From NCBI RefSeq assembly GCF_003265705.1, contig NW_020313057.1, positions 2,453,893 to 2,517,892 on the forward strand: a stretch of DNA of 64,000 bases, given 5' to 3'. This stretch comes from Callorhinus ursinus. Lineage: Eukaryota; Chordata; Mammalia; Carnivora; Otariidae. The notes under the pieces were generated by a model. The model saw nothing but the letters and a program-made list of their open reading frames with translations. It was not told where the DNA came from and did no database searches. Made by a program: the position numbers and the translations under genes. Positions 42,679-57,600 of this stretch are shown here, piece after piece. The stretch's first letter is position 1. Each line of letters starts with the position of its first letter.

Positions 42679-45600
42679 CTGATTACATAGAAAAAGAAAT
42701 ACAGAAGTAAGAATTAAGACAATTCAGGAGGAAGTTCAAATTTTCTATCAGTTTTAAGTAAATGTGAATATTCAGAGACAAATCATTATGAATTATCTTG
42801 AAAGGACGGTGTGGGCTAGTAAGAGATAAAAGCATATACTATTAGCCCATACTTAAAAGAACAGCTTTCGGAAATGATGGAACTTAACTGGGAAAATCCA
42901 ATACACAATCATTCAATTTCATACATTACTTAAGGGCCATAAAGCAAGGCCAAATAGTAACACCCTGTAATTAATACTTAGAAAAAAACAAAGAAAAAGA
43001 TATTGTCACAATAAAGCAAATAAAAGTACCATTTAAAAAAAAAAAAAAAAAGCCAAATCCAAGTAGGAATGGAATAAGTTCACTTGTGATTTAAGTCGTA
43101 TTTTCAATCTTTTGAATATACATCTCTTAGTAAATATTCAGAAATGTATGCCTTACAATTTTAAAATACAAATAATAGAGAAAAGATGTATATGATAAGC
43201 TTTCATAAATGGAAATTATGAAAAAAGCAGGTGGCAACGTGAATACAGAGAAAAGAGCATTACTCAGCTCAAGGTCAGGCAGACCTGGATTCTAGTTTTA
43301 CCTCTGTCAGATTAGCTTTGTGACCTTGAGTAAAATGACAACTCTTAGAGCCTCATTTTTTCTCTTCTTTAATATTTGCTTGGTTCATTCAGATCTTTTG
43401 GTTCAGGTCTTTTCCTACTCTGATTCTTCATATGGAAACAAGTGAACACCAATCAAACCGTACTTGAGAACCATACCTTTCATTTGATAATCAAAGGTGA
43501 GCTCTTCTCCAGCATTTATGGTTCTTGTGGAAAATAATGCTATTCGGGGAAGACGGGTGTCAAGGTTGTCAATGAAAACATTGAACACCTGAAGATTTGG
43601 GTCACACTAAGAAGGAACATTAGAACCCATTTAAGTAAAAATGACATGAACAGGCTCTTCTACATTCCATATAAAATAATTTCTCGACTATTATTTTTTA
43701 AGTTCTGTTAGAATTACACTGTTTATTGTTTAGTGGTCTTTGAGGCACGTAAATTAAAAAATACTGTTTTCACTTATAGAAAATCTCAGACATACACACT
43801 AGTGAAAATAATAAATCCACATACATTCACCCTGCAGCTTTAACAATTACTAACATTTTTACCAATTGTTTCACCTAGTCTCAACCTTTTAACTTTTCTG
43901 AGGACTTGTCATGCAAACCCTAGATAACATTATCATTTCACCTGTATGTAGTTCATTTCAGTTAGTAACGTGATACAGAGAAAAGTAATGTGAAATAGAA
44001 TATAACTATTTAAAAAAAAAGTCAGCATTATAAAACTCAAATTTTATACTGAATGGAGTTTCATTGCTTTAACCTCTGTTTGGAATTGTTTAATATTTTG
44101 AGAATTCTATATTAAATTCTGGACAATGCAAGAAGAAACATCTAGTGAATCATCCTAAGAAATCAAAATAAGTGTTTAATTGTCCTTGTATAGAATACAT
44201 CTGTTTTGAGAGTATCTCAAATTTATCATTAAGAAAAAAATTTGAAAAAAATTAAAAAGAAAAACATTAAAAATCAAAAAACAACAAATGACTCAGAAGG
44301 TTTCTGACATTTCACTACTAAACGTAAACTAGTTTCTTGGTATAAAATCCATCATAAGTTTAGCATGGCCTACTTTCTTATATGGGCAGCTACATAACTT
44401 ACCCTTATCTGTGGCACTTAGTAGGTACCCAGTAACTAATCATCTCCTTTATTTTTAGAAATAGTTGAAAGAGTATAAATTCTATAATCAGGGTTCCAGC
44501 TGTATTCTAAGTTCTTTTCAAACATGAATTAAAAATAGTAACTGGTAACTTAGAAAAATAGCCCTAAATACTTACTCTGCAAATTCTTAAATCTTACAAG
44601 TATATTAACATGTTACATGTTAACTTCTACAGTTGCATGTGATTCCTAACCCTTCTACCTCTTAATTCCTCCGCTCACTAACTTCGTCCTCTACATTAAC
44701 ACAAAACCCAACTTACAAAGTTTTGGAATGATTAAATGAAGTAACACATAAAAACTCTTGCAAAACGCATGGTATTGTGTAGGCACCTCAGTGAATTTTC
44801 CTAATACAGCAATAATACCATAACCTAACCAAAGAGGTCTTTGTATTATACTTTGGAAATATGAGAAGGGTAAGTAATTTAAAGATAATTATTCCTCAAC
44901 TATGGAAAATCATTAAAAACAATGCTAAGTTGATTAGTCCTGTCTATTCTTTAAGTATCACTTACACTGTGATTCACAAAATGAGAGACATTTCCATATC
45001 GGGCTGCATCCACTGTGAATTCATCAGATTCATAATCCAGATCAAAGAGATATGTGATTCCCTTGTTGTCATATAACTGCCCCCGTCTTTCAGCTTCTTC
45101 ACTTGTGATTACCTAAAAAGAAAAAACTATAGTATATTATATAGCTATTGTTGAACTGAAGAAACACACTCATCCATAAATTTATTAACATACTAATGCC
45201 TACAAAGGTAAAGAAATTAAAGTGTCATCAAAACAAATATTCACACAAAGTACTCTAGAAGAGCTGGATGGAAAGATGTGGAAAACTAAGGGCAGAAATG
45301 ACTGCAAAAGAATCAAGGCTGTTTAAGACAGGAATTAGGACAACCCACAGTTAAGAAATTGAGACAGTACTACTTTCATTCCAATTTATTCAGATGTTCA
45401 AAAAGCTACCCAATTATAGCTTTCTGTAGGACATAACAGAATGTAAAGGACTAAATTTACAAGATACTCATTTGCAACAATGTGGATGGAACTAGAGAGT
45501 ATTATGCTAAGCGAAATAAGTCAATCAGAGAAAGACAATTATATGACCTTACTTATATGTGGAATTTAAGAAACAAAACAGAGGATCATAGGGGAAGTGA

Positions 45601-48600
45601 GGAAAAAATAAAACAAGGTGAAACCAGAGAGGGAGACAAACCATAAGAGACTCTTAANNNNNNNNNNNNNNNNNNNNNNNNNNNNNNNNNNNNNNNNNNN
45701 NNNNNNNNNNNNNNNNNNNNNNNNNNNNNNNNNNNNNNNNNNNNNNNNNNNNNNNNNGGGGAGAGGGGGAGAGGGGTGAGGTAACTGGGTGATGGGAATT
45801 GAGTGCATGTGATGTAATGAGCACTGGGTATTATATAAGACTGATGAATCACAGACCTGCACCTCTGAAACCAGTAATACATTATATGTTAATTTAAAAA
45901 AAAAAGTAAAGATACTCTAAAAGCTTATTTTTCCTGTAATTTGTGCAGTTACAAATGGAAATCTGTTACAAATACAGGAAAGAAGGCATGCCAAATTTGC
46001 AGTCAACTGTATGGAAAGTTTAGTTTCGTAGAGTAGGCATAATACTCTCTAGTTCCATCCACATTGTTGCAAATGAGTGTCTTGTAAATTTAGTCCTTTA
46101 CATTCCGTTATGTCCTACAGAAAGCTATAATTGGGTAGCTTTTTGAACATCTGAATAAATTGGAATGAAAGTAGTACTGTCTCAATTTCTTAACTGTGGG
46201 CTGTCCTAATTCCTGTCTTAAACAGCCTTGATTCTTTTGCAGTCATTTCTGCCCTTAGTTTTCCACATCTTTCCATCCAGCTCTTCTAGAGTACTTTGTG
46301 TGAATATTTGTTTTGATGACATTCTTGTTTTCATGAAATTCTGTAGCTCAAAACCATCGTCTACAGTTCTAAGAACACAGCTTTACCAGATGCTCAGCTT
46401 AGGAAACCAAAAATGTCTAAAGTGATTCATGGTGTCAACCAGATTTAACTATGGCATTCAGTAAGCCAAAACAGAGGGGAATTTGATTATACAAGATCTG
46501 GTATCCCGTATAGTGATTTACAATAACCTGCTGTTGTATAAAAACTGAAGGATCGAAGTAGGGTTCCAATTTAATCTCAGAATTCTAGATGAATACAGGT
46601 AATTATACATGACCTAGTTCCACATAACTTGTAAAATGTCAGATGTGACAACGTGAGATATGCAAGTCACACTTGTATTTTCTAGTCACAGCTTAGTCCT
46701 TCACTCAGTTTGAGGAAGTGTAGCACAGCAGCAAAGTGCACTCATCTTGGAGGCTTGGTTTTGAATCCTAGCTCCTCTTCACTATAGTGTGACCTTGTAC
46801 AAGTTGCTGAACTTCTCTGTGCCTGTTTCCTCATCTATAATAACGGAGATAACACTACTACCTCAGAGTTATTGAGAGTATTAAGGAGTTAAAGCATAAG
46901 GTGCTTAGAATAGTATGTGGTACATGCAAATACTATTTTTTGTATATTTACATTATACATATAAAAATAAATTTGCTCAGTCTGGTAATTTAGAGAATAG
47001 TCTCCAGCTGAGCTACAAAGAATTTGGATCTTCTGGTGGATTCAATAAATGCTTTTAAAGTTATTTTACAACACTTGCTAAGAAAGCATTTGTCTACCCT
47101 ACAGTATCTCTCATGTTGATACGATATTGAGTTTTGCCAACTACACTTAACCATATTTAGTCAAGTGGATGAATTATAATCTAAAAGTTTTCAAAGTCAG
47201 CAGGTGTTTAGATCTGATTTTCTTCTTAGGGCTTTTATGTAAAAAAAGTCGCCATATTTTACAAATGCCGGTTTCAATGACTATGAATGGGTGTTTCTGA
47301 AAGAGGACTATTTTGTTTATGATTATATATATATTTTTGTTCATATACAAGTTTGTATTTCTAACTATGCCAGTGAACCCTTCTCTCACTTGCAAATGGT
47401 AATATAAAAAGTACCAATATTTGTTACTGATGTAAAAAAAAGCATAAACCTTCCACACCCATTGTTTGTTGTAAGTTGAACATACCTCTCCAACATATTC
47501 CATGACAAAACTCATTCTTTTAATCTTCACAAGGGTTTTTACACCCCAGCCACAGCCATTGCTAGTTCGAAAGATGCAAAGAGAATACTGGGTGCCTTTT
47601 TGTACAATCCTATTGGGACAATCGGGTCCACATTGACACCTTGAGTTGCATTCATAAATGGGGGTACCAGGTGGGATTTTAATTTGCTGGTTTTTATTAT
47701 AAGCCAAAAGAACTCCAGCTTCAGCAGGACAACATTTCTCAAAGAAGCAGTCTGTACATGAACAACCAAAGGTAGCTTCATTGACTAAGCTGATTCCAGG
47801 AGCTGGTTTGTATTCATTAATGTAGTAGAAGTCTGAAGGTGGGCCCTCTAAGTCAACAGTATTTTCAACAAAAATCATTCCTTTATGATTCTTTCTTCTG
47901 TTGAGTTCATCTTGCCATCTCTGCAGAGCTACCCTTTGTTTGGCCTTCTTTACAATATATTCGGCAACGGCAGGTTTCAAAGCTTTGTTATTGTCTTTTA
48001 GAGATATTGCTTTGCCTTTGTTTACCTGAGATAAATAATTATGCTTGTCATTAGAGAACTGTTGAAGTAGTAATGGGCACTTGAGATTTTGCAAAGGTTC
48101 CCAAGTATTTGTAGAATCTGGCCATCCTTTCCATTTTACAAGATAATACTCCATATCCTTAAAATATAAAAGAAAATTGAAATCAGATTATGAGTCCTAA
48201 TTACTTAAAAGAATTTAATATCTTAAAGAGTAAGGTAGCCATTATCATTCTTCTTAATAAAGCTCAGAATATATTGAGTCAGAGGTTTCTAGTGGATGCA
48301 ATACAAACATAAAACTTTTTTCTTTATATTACATAAATTAGGTACAGAATTTAGTTGTGGCATAGTATGTCTGAGCATAGGTAAACTGCACGTGAATATA
48401 AGAGTACTGAAATTCATGAATATTTTACTAAACAGTAATTATTAAACAAAGTCGTATTTTGTATTTATCTTGATCACGGAAACAGGCAGTCTCAAAACTA
48501 ACAATTTATGACCTACTTAGTGCTTCACTTGGCCAGCACAGATGTAGGCATCCTCTAAGGCAGGTAATTTTAATATTTTACATTGGATATAAGGCAAGTT

Positions 48601-51600
48601 CTATTTCTCAATATCATGGGCACACATCCCTTAGATGTTCTAGAGACACAATGTCCAATAGTCATTCCTAGCAGCATGTAGCTGTCAAGCACCTGAAATG
48701 TGACTAGTCCAAATTGAGATGTGCTTTAAGTGTAATACATACTGAATTACAAACACTAAACACGCAAAAAAGTAAAGTATTTCTTAACATTTGAAAAATA
48801 TTGATTATATACTGAAATATTTTGCTTTTATTGGATTAAATATATTATTTTTTAAAGATTGATTTGTTTAAAGTCCTATGCCCAACGTGGGGCTCAAACT
48901 CACAAGCCCGAGATCAAGAGTCACACACTCTACTGACTGAGCCAGCCAGGTGCCCCCAATTAAATATATTCTTGAAAGCAGTCTCACCTGTTTCATTTCA
49001 CTTGTTTAATGTGATTACTAGAAAATTTAAGCTTATATTGTTTCTACTGGACAGACATCACGATTCCAGAGAATTCTTACCTTATTTAGACTCACCCGTG
49101 AATGGATTAGGTAGCAGGCACTCAAGCCACCTAACACCAAACATTTTGATTTATCCCTCAGACTGCTGTTGTGGCCACCATGGTCCCTAGAATTCTGCCT
49201 TCCTACCCCAGTGACTTGACTAGGTTCTCTTCCCTTAAAATCAGAGAACGCCATGTTAAGTTTCTCTTAAAAAAGGTGGTTAAGTGTGTATAATAAAAAA
49301 ATTCTAAAGCCCTTCAATTTTTTTCTTTGTCCTCTGGAATAACTTACATATATCCACACTCTAAAATATGAAAGTGATTAAACTGTATATTCTACAGTTT
49401 TTAGTTGTTTTAAATCATAGATATGGATTAAAAACTTAATCAGGATACATTTGCTTTTCCCTGAAATTTTTAAGTTTTTATTATAAAGGGTACGTATAAC
49501 ACTTGTTTTATTATTGATTAATGCCAAATAACCTGGAAGGTTTAGGAAATGTTACTGAGGCACAAACTGGGGTAAAGGAGCCCCGAGGCAGCTTTGCTGA
49601 AGCAAATCACTCAGCCAGTGATTAAGTTTATATTCTTCCCACTGATTCGTCTCAATGTTTTAGTATATTCTACTCAAAAAGCAATAGGGCCTGTGAATTA
49701 ACTTTCCTTCTTTATGAAAATGGTCAAAATATGCTTTACCTGTTTAGAAAATGTGGTTAAATTAAGGTGTGAGGATATGCAAAAAACTGTACTTTCTTGA
49801 AAATACATACAGTGATTTCAGGGAAAAAAGGAAAAGCTTAGTTAGACATATTTAAGTGTTAGTCAAACTGGCTAAGTGTAACACGGATTTCTCCCTCCTG
49901 TCAGGTAACTACTACAATTTAGGATTTATGTTGATATCTGGTCAACAATAATGTGACCCACGTGGCAGTATCTAACATACCTATTGTACTTCTTATCTAG
50001 GAAAGTTTTTAATTTTTCTGACTCTGGAATGCAGCAATGCAACTCTGGCCCTTTTTTTTTTTTCTGCTACAGTTTTTCCTACCATACCCTGGATTATGCC
50101 AACAGTTGTCAGCAAATAATGGAAGAAACAGAAACACTGGCTTCAAATCAGATAATTAAAGCTAAATTATCATTCAGCAAAACCAGTAACACCAGGCCTC
50201 TGAAGTCAGCTTCCAAAGTAACATACCACATTGTTTAGTAATGAGCCAGCTGCATTGTTAGTGACTGTTTTGTATGTTAATCCCATCAGTACCTACTTAA
50301 TTTACGGATGGTAAAGATGTTTATAAAACATGAGTGCCTTTGGCAAAATAGTATAGAAATACTAGTAATATTTTACTTCTACTTTGTAGACTTATTTTAG
50401 TAAGTGCATTTTACTTTAAATCCAAAAAAGATATTTCCATTTTGAAAAATTGGTAATCTTACACAGAAAAATTAGTTTGGCCTAACAAATTTAATTAATT
50501 CATTAAAAATTCCAAATAAAAGCCCAAAAGTTCATAAGCCTCATATATATCAGTATTTTATTCTGATATGCAGTCAACTCTTGATTACCCATAGAAATGG
50601 AGTACGGTTGTAAAATGATCCATCAATCACTCCTGTATAATTTAGAATACATTATAAGAATTTTGTCTTAAACACATTTTCCCCCACTATATTTGGCTTA
50701 GGTTAAATTCATTCAAATATTTTAGTATTTAAAATAAGTATGTGAAAGTTCAGCCCCTAGGGGGTGTAGGGGGTGTGATGAGATATAGGGTAGTGCTAGT
50801 CTTCAGGGGTAAAATCTCTGGGAAAAGAAGGCAATAATATGTACAGTAAGTAGCAATGCAAGGCAGTACAATTTTAAGTGACAAAACAAGACAATAATTA
50901 CCACTAGTATATAAAGAAGGAAATCAATATAGTCAGAAAGGAGCACAGAGAAAGCAGAACAAACCAAACTGCGAAAGGCTGATAGAATTTGTTGGGTAGG
51001 GAACAGGGCAGGCAGGATGAAAAACACCAGCAAAAGCTTGGAGCTAAGATTTGTATGAAGTATCCAGAAAACAGTGAAGAGATGGATTTGGCTACCTTTA
51101 AAGTTCAGAATATTGAAGCGAGAAGTTAAACGGCAAGGCAAGAGCAAATTTTAGCCTTGAATACTCGACAGAGGCATTTGAACCTTTTTTATAGGCCAAT
51201 GGTTTTTACAATTCTTAGAAGCCATAGTGTTTCTGTGGGAAGCTTCATTACATACAAATACATTTGATTCCATCTTGTTTATTAGAAATAATTTACCAGT
51301 CTTCTAATTGCCAAGCCAATGACTCTTCAGTCCTCATGTTACTTGACTTAGGCTTTGACATCACATTTCTCTCTTCACTATTATTCCTTTACTGTCTTCT
51401 TTGCTGAGACTACTTACTATCCCTGCCCATCACTTAATGCAGATACTCGGGGCTCTGCCCTTGGCCCCTTTCCACACCAAGTAAGGTTTATCGCTTTTGA
51501 GAATCTGGAGAAAGCTATGGACCTTCCCCTAACAAAAGTCACATATGTACTATTTTGGATAATGGAGAATATCTGGATTCCAGAGGTTAAAAATTCTTGC

Positions 51601-54600
51601 TCTAAATGCTCTCTGGGCAACCTCATCACTCCAGTGGTGTTAATTATATGCTGATGACTTCCAAAATTTTATTGGCACCCCCATATATCCAATAGCCTAC
51701 TGGGTGTCCAACAGGTTCTTACATCCATCTATCTCCATGGAACTCACCACTGTTCTTCCTAAATGGATTTTTTTTCTCCTTTTCCCCATCAAGTGTAATC
51801 TTACCCATCATCTACCCAGTCACACGAGTTGCAAACCAGGAGCTCAATCTAGATTCCTCTTCTCAATCTGTCATCAAGTTTCTTCAGATATTTGTTCCTG
51901 TCCATCTTTATTACCATAGCTCTAGTTACTTCAGGCCTTCAATTCTTGCTGGGATTACTGCATTAGTCTCCTAACTGGTTTCCCTGCCTCTGGCTGGTGA
52001 CACCCCAATTTACCTTTACTAAAGTGAAGTTTTCTTATAAAAATAAGAAATCCATAGTACCAGTTGTTCTGTTACTTTCTTGCTTAAAAATTTTAACGGC
52101 TCCCCCACTGCCCAAAGAATGAAGTTCAAACTTCCTGTTATAACAAAGATCATTCTTGATTGGGTCCCTGATGCCTCTCTAACACAGTCTTCCATCATGG
52201 CCCCATTCACACACCACCCTCTAGCCATACTGAACTGTGGCTGCTAGTACTTGAACATGCCAGGCCTTTTCACCACTTTCTCCTTTGTTTACAAAGTTCT
52301 AATTACAGTGGCCTCTTACATTTCCATAACAAACTTATTTTGGTCTCATTTTTTTACGTGTGGAAAACCTACTCATCTTTAGAAGTCAGCTCAAATGTCA
52401 CCTACCCCGTGAAGTCTTTCCTGACTCTCTTGCCTGAGGAGAACTGATCACTGCCAATCCCCTTGTGTTCCCATTTCTAAACTTAACCAGAGACCAAGAG
52501 GGATGAAATCTTGTTCTTCATAGCCCCCAAACCAAGCACAATTGCCTACTATATCCTAGGCTTTGACTGTTTCTGAATGCAAAACAAAAAATAAACTTAA
52601 TGTAGATAGTAATTCATGTTTTTTCAATATTTGTTCTGTCATCTGCTGTCTATAGCCAGTAAGTGGTAGCAAGCACAAAAACTTAAAAAAAAAAAAAATA
52701 TATATATATATATATATATGGGAAAACAAAAAACAAAAACTATCTTACCATTAGCCAATCTTTCCTGAAAGTTTTGAAATCATCATATTCAGTATTAGTG
52801 GTAAAGCAGCCTGAATCTAATTATGAAAACACTAGTGTTCCATGGAAAGTCACTGGATTTTCAGGACAGTAACTGACCAAGTAGCAATTCTGAGACCTGG
52901 GCTAGTGGTCCAAGACTGACACAACTGAGCAACATGACCCTGGAAAAGTCCTTTCTTGGAGTTCTCTTTTCCTGATGTCTCAAATATGGATTTTAGTCAA
53001 ATGATTTCTATGTTATTCCAGTTCTTAACAAACCACTCTGAGTGCAGTCTTTCAGGAATATTAATCTATGTTGGAGGTGGACAATTCTGCCAGTATGTGT
53101 CATGCAGTAAGTGGTGGTTCTAGAGACAAAGAACTACCTGGATACTTTATGAAGTCAAAGCTTTGGTAATATTTCTCTCTTAATATTTGCTTATTAAGGG
53201 AGAAGGCTTACCAATGTGCCTGGGGGTTCTGGTTCTTCAATGATGAGCTAAGTATGTTAATAAAGAGTATTCGGTTTTGTCAGAAATGTTTCTGTATGAA
53301 AGGTGAACATGGCAGCAACATGTTGCAGAAAAACCATACAGCACTGACACTACCACCATTTGTTCAAGTGGACCCTGACATGAATTCACAACAGTAAGAG
53401 CCCTGTCATTCCTCCAGTGAGCATTCATTCCATTTCCCAAACTGGCTAGTTCCCAAACTAGGAACTCCTCCACTTTGTTCGTCACTCTCCCACTACCTCC
53501 CCCGTTATTTTCAGTGGCCCTAGACCTCTGTTCCTAATGCAGAGAAAAACAGAAACTCCCTTAATTTTCACCTTTCCATGGACATGTAACTAGAGAAAAG
53601 GTGGATGCTGATACAAGAGATGTATTTCCTCCATCAATTATCACACCTCTCCCATCTCTTCAGTTTCTCCTCTACTTGCTCTCACCAGCATTTAAACCTC
53701 CCACATTTTTTATTTTTAGCTTTTTAAGCCTCCCTCATTTTTTAAAAGCAAAATTAAACTAAACCTCCTTTGATATATAAATGCTGGAATATATAAGGAA
53801 TTTCAAAAATAGGATAAATTACTAAAAGTTGAGAGACAGGAGACTCAAGGTCACAGGGGTGGAAGACTTCAGTATAAGAACATTCAACTTTTTAGAACAT
53901 TCAATTTTTAAAATCACATGCAGATATTACCTATACAGATTTTTAAATAAAAATATAAAATTATAAACACCTTTAAAACCTACATAGCCCTTTCTCCCTT
54001 TCTTCAAAGCTAGACTTCTTCAAAGCATCATCCATACTACTTGACTCTTTCTCACCTCTGATTTTTTTTTTAATTTTATTTATTTGTCAGAGATAGAGCG
54101 CGCACACAAGCAGGGGGACTGGCAGGCAGAGAGAGAAGCAGGCTCCCCACTGAGCAAGGAGCCCAATGTGGGACTTGATTCCAAGACCCTGGGATCATGA
54201 CTTGAGCGAAAGGCAGACACTTAACCAACTGAGCCACCCAGGCGTCCTTCACCTGTAATTTATTTTTAATTCATTCTATTTCGGCGTCTTCTACCATGCA
54301 CGAACACTGCTTTAACAGCATCAATGACTCTTCCATTGCTCAATGCAATGGGTCCCTCATGGTTCTTCTTGACCCCACTGGCCTCTTCCCTATTGTGCTA
54401 ACATTATCTCTCCCTCAGGCTTCATGACTCATTCTTCCAGTTTTCTTCCTACCTTTCTGGCCAGTTTGTCTCAGTTGCTTTGATCGTTTTTCCCATGAGA
54501 ACCCCCACCTCACCCACCATACTACTCATCAGTCCTTGCTCTCTTCTCACATTTTCTTTGCTTGATACTGCAATAGCCTCTAACCATTTTCAAACCATTC

Positions 54601-57600
54601 AAGATCCAACAGCCAGAACACCATCTTCAACACATCCATCTCATCACGTCATTCCCCTGCTCAGAACTAGTTAATGTTTCCCTACTGCCCTTAAGATAAA
54701 GCCCAAATTCTTTTCTTGGATTGTAGGGAGCTGTACTTTCTGGGTCCTCCCCATCCTTCTAGCCTCCTTTCAATCTCTCTTGCTATGTTCCACTCACACT
54801 TTCTATTCCTTGAAGAAGTCAGGCTCTCTTCTGCCTCAAGACCCTTCCCTACTTCTCTTTCCATTCTTTAGGGCTGAGTTTAAACACCATTTCTCACGAA
54901 CGGCTGCCTAGTTTCTCCAGAAGTTACAACCTTCTGTTACATTAGCACTTACCTCAACTGTAAGTACATTGTACAATTATATTTAAGGTTTTCTACTCTC
55001 ACTAAAAGATCAACTCCATGTATCAGAAACCATACCTCTGTGTCATTAATTGCTGCGATCCCCAGTGTCTAGCATATGACATGGCAGATGGCAATAAATA
55101 TCTGTTAATTAATGGATAATCATATCCATTCCCAGAGCTTCAGTTGCTATCTTTTTCCCAATTACTTCAAAATCTGTTTTCCAGTTCTCACTCTTGACTC
55201 TGAGCCACATTCTCAACTCCCTACCAGTCATCCTACAGTTAAATGTCCTCAACCTTCTTCTCCAAACCCAACCTGGTCCTCCCATCCGAATCCTCCTAAA
55301 TTGCTGGGTCTTGGTAAGCAATCTTGTCTACACCACCACAAGTCAGAAACACATGTTTTCATAGATGTAGATCCCTCACTGCTGGATTCCTACCCAATCC
55401 CGACCACTAAACCATAGACTTGTACATTTTATAACCATGATAATTAAAACAAAAACAAAAAAACTACCTATTTCTTTTTATCTCCTTTAGTTTAAGCACT
55501 ATAATTTCTTGCCCAGATCACCGCAACAGCCTTTCAGAATGTTTAAATTGTGTGTCATTCCCCTCCCCGCCAATCCACTTTCCTTACTGCAGACAGAAAA
55601 TTCTCTGAATATCTGACTGTATCACTCTTTGAAAACCTTTCAAGTGACCCCCCATTGCTGTAGAATGCTGTGAAAGTTCCTTCACTCATCTCTCATCCTT
55701 TCCAACTCCCATATTCTAGCACTCCTTTCTCTGTACTAAAACCATGAGTTATAGTGTCCCTGTCTTTTTTAGGTCTTAGGGGGATATCCCCTCTTCTGGG
55801 AAGCTTTCTGTGACCTGGCCCTGGTGTACCTCCCACAGATACGTAATGAAGTCTGCCACTGTACTTATTATACTATATTGTAATGGATGGTGTACTTATC
55901 CACCTTTCCACCAGGCTGTGAGTTTAAGGTGAGAGACAGTTTCTGATTAACCTTTATTTTTACCAGAGTCTAACGTAGTACCTGACACACAAAAGAAACT
56001 CAAATGTTTATTGAGACTATAGAAAGATGATATAGGAGCTATTAGTCAATAGATTGCTGCTTTAATCTAAGTCTGAAGCTAAGAATATCTAGTGTACTGG
56101 TGATTGTGAGGAATGGAGAAATCACTGATGCAAAATCCAATTCAATTCATTAAGTACTAACTAAATACCCATTGTGTACTAGAGACTACAGTAAGACCTA
56201 GTCCTCGCCCTAAATGGTTGACAATTTAGCAGAGAAGGTATGAAACCAAGCTATAAAATGTGTCAAGTTCTAGAATAATACAAACAGTGCTTATTAAGTC
56301 CTGACTATAAAGCAATTAATTTTACGGACATGGGGGGAGGGCAGAAAGCTCAAAAATAAGTGGTAACCTTTCAGCTGAACTTTCCAGGCCAAAGAGAATT
56401 CTGTCAAGGAGAAAAGGGAAACAACAGTATTCCGGCAAGGGAACTGGATGAGAACAGCAAAAGGGCACATGCATGTATAATGTGTTCAAGGAACTAGAAT
56501 ATAAGCTATATCCCCAATGCTTAGAACACTGCCCAGCTCATAGTAGGTGCTCATTAAATCTTAGCTAAATGAAAGAATTTATATGTATTTCCGTGTGGAT
56601 AAAAAGTAGGATATGTCACAGGAGATGAAGCTGGAAAGGCAGTTGGTGACCAGATAATAAAGAACCTCACTACAAAAGGTCTCAGCTTAGATTGGTAGAC
56701 AAGCCATTAAAAGGTCTAAAGCAAGGCCCTAACACAACCAGAACTGTGTTTTAGAAGCATCTGTAACGGCTTTGAGGAATATGGTATTGAAACAGTGTCT
56801 CTTACGAACTAAATGGAGGGGTACACACAAAGAAAGGACACGGTCATATGATCTTTCACGTGCCCTGAACATGAGAGGGGAGAGAGTAAAAGGGTATATG
56901 TGGAAATAATACTGGCTCACAGATTAAGTAATTTGTGCTAGAAACAAGAAGAAAGGAGGGATATAAGTGGTCCCTCTTAGAAGGGACCTAAGTGTGCAAG
57001 TAAGGGTGCTTATTCCAAAACAAGAAACCGAAAGGATTGATAAGAGCAAAAGCTATCTAAACCTAACTACAACATTCAGAATCCTGTGTAAGAATAATGG
57101 TAGTTCCTTCAATGTAGGCACAGACCCCTACATAACTAACTGTTCAAGTACAGCAAAAATGAACATAAAAACACAGATAGAGAGACAAAGATAATATAAT
57201 CTGATGACCTATTAGATGGCAGGTAGAAAGGAAGAATTAAAAATGTCTGAACTTAAAAAGTTTAGGTAACTGGAGGTATTATGGTTTTCTTAGATTAGAT
57301 AGGGAACACTACTAGATCAGGAAGCAGATTTGAGGGAGGAAAACAGGTGCAGTTTTGAATATGTTGAATTTGGGAACCTGTACAGTGTCCAGTTTGAAAT
57401 GAAGTCCATAAAGAGGTCAATGCCTCACAAAGATTTGGCAGTCATGAGTCAAACAGAGAGAAGTAGAAACCACTGGGAAAGAGGTCATCTACAGAGTCAT
57501 TTCAAGGTAAGAAGTGGGCCAAGGACAGAGCTGTGAAGGTTATCTACATTTCAGAGGAAGGACAGGCAAGAGACAATGGAGATTCAGAAAGAGTACTATG

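Noticed and set aside
44966..45113. Whole SUV39H2 locus as a pseudogene
   Set aside because: Five of six exons are perfect and all splice sites are kept. One homopolymer indel is too little to call decay.
45566..45882. 98-codon frames crossing the N run
   Set aside because: The frames exist only because N codons are treated as open. The sequence is L1 3' end.
48150..48157. SUV39H2 exon 3 as a single-exon retrocopy
   Set aside because: Exon 3 has proper acceptor and donor sites, and the matching exons 1, 2, 4, 5 and 6 lie at the right order and phase, so this is the real gene.
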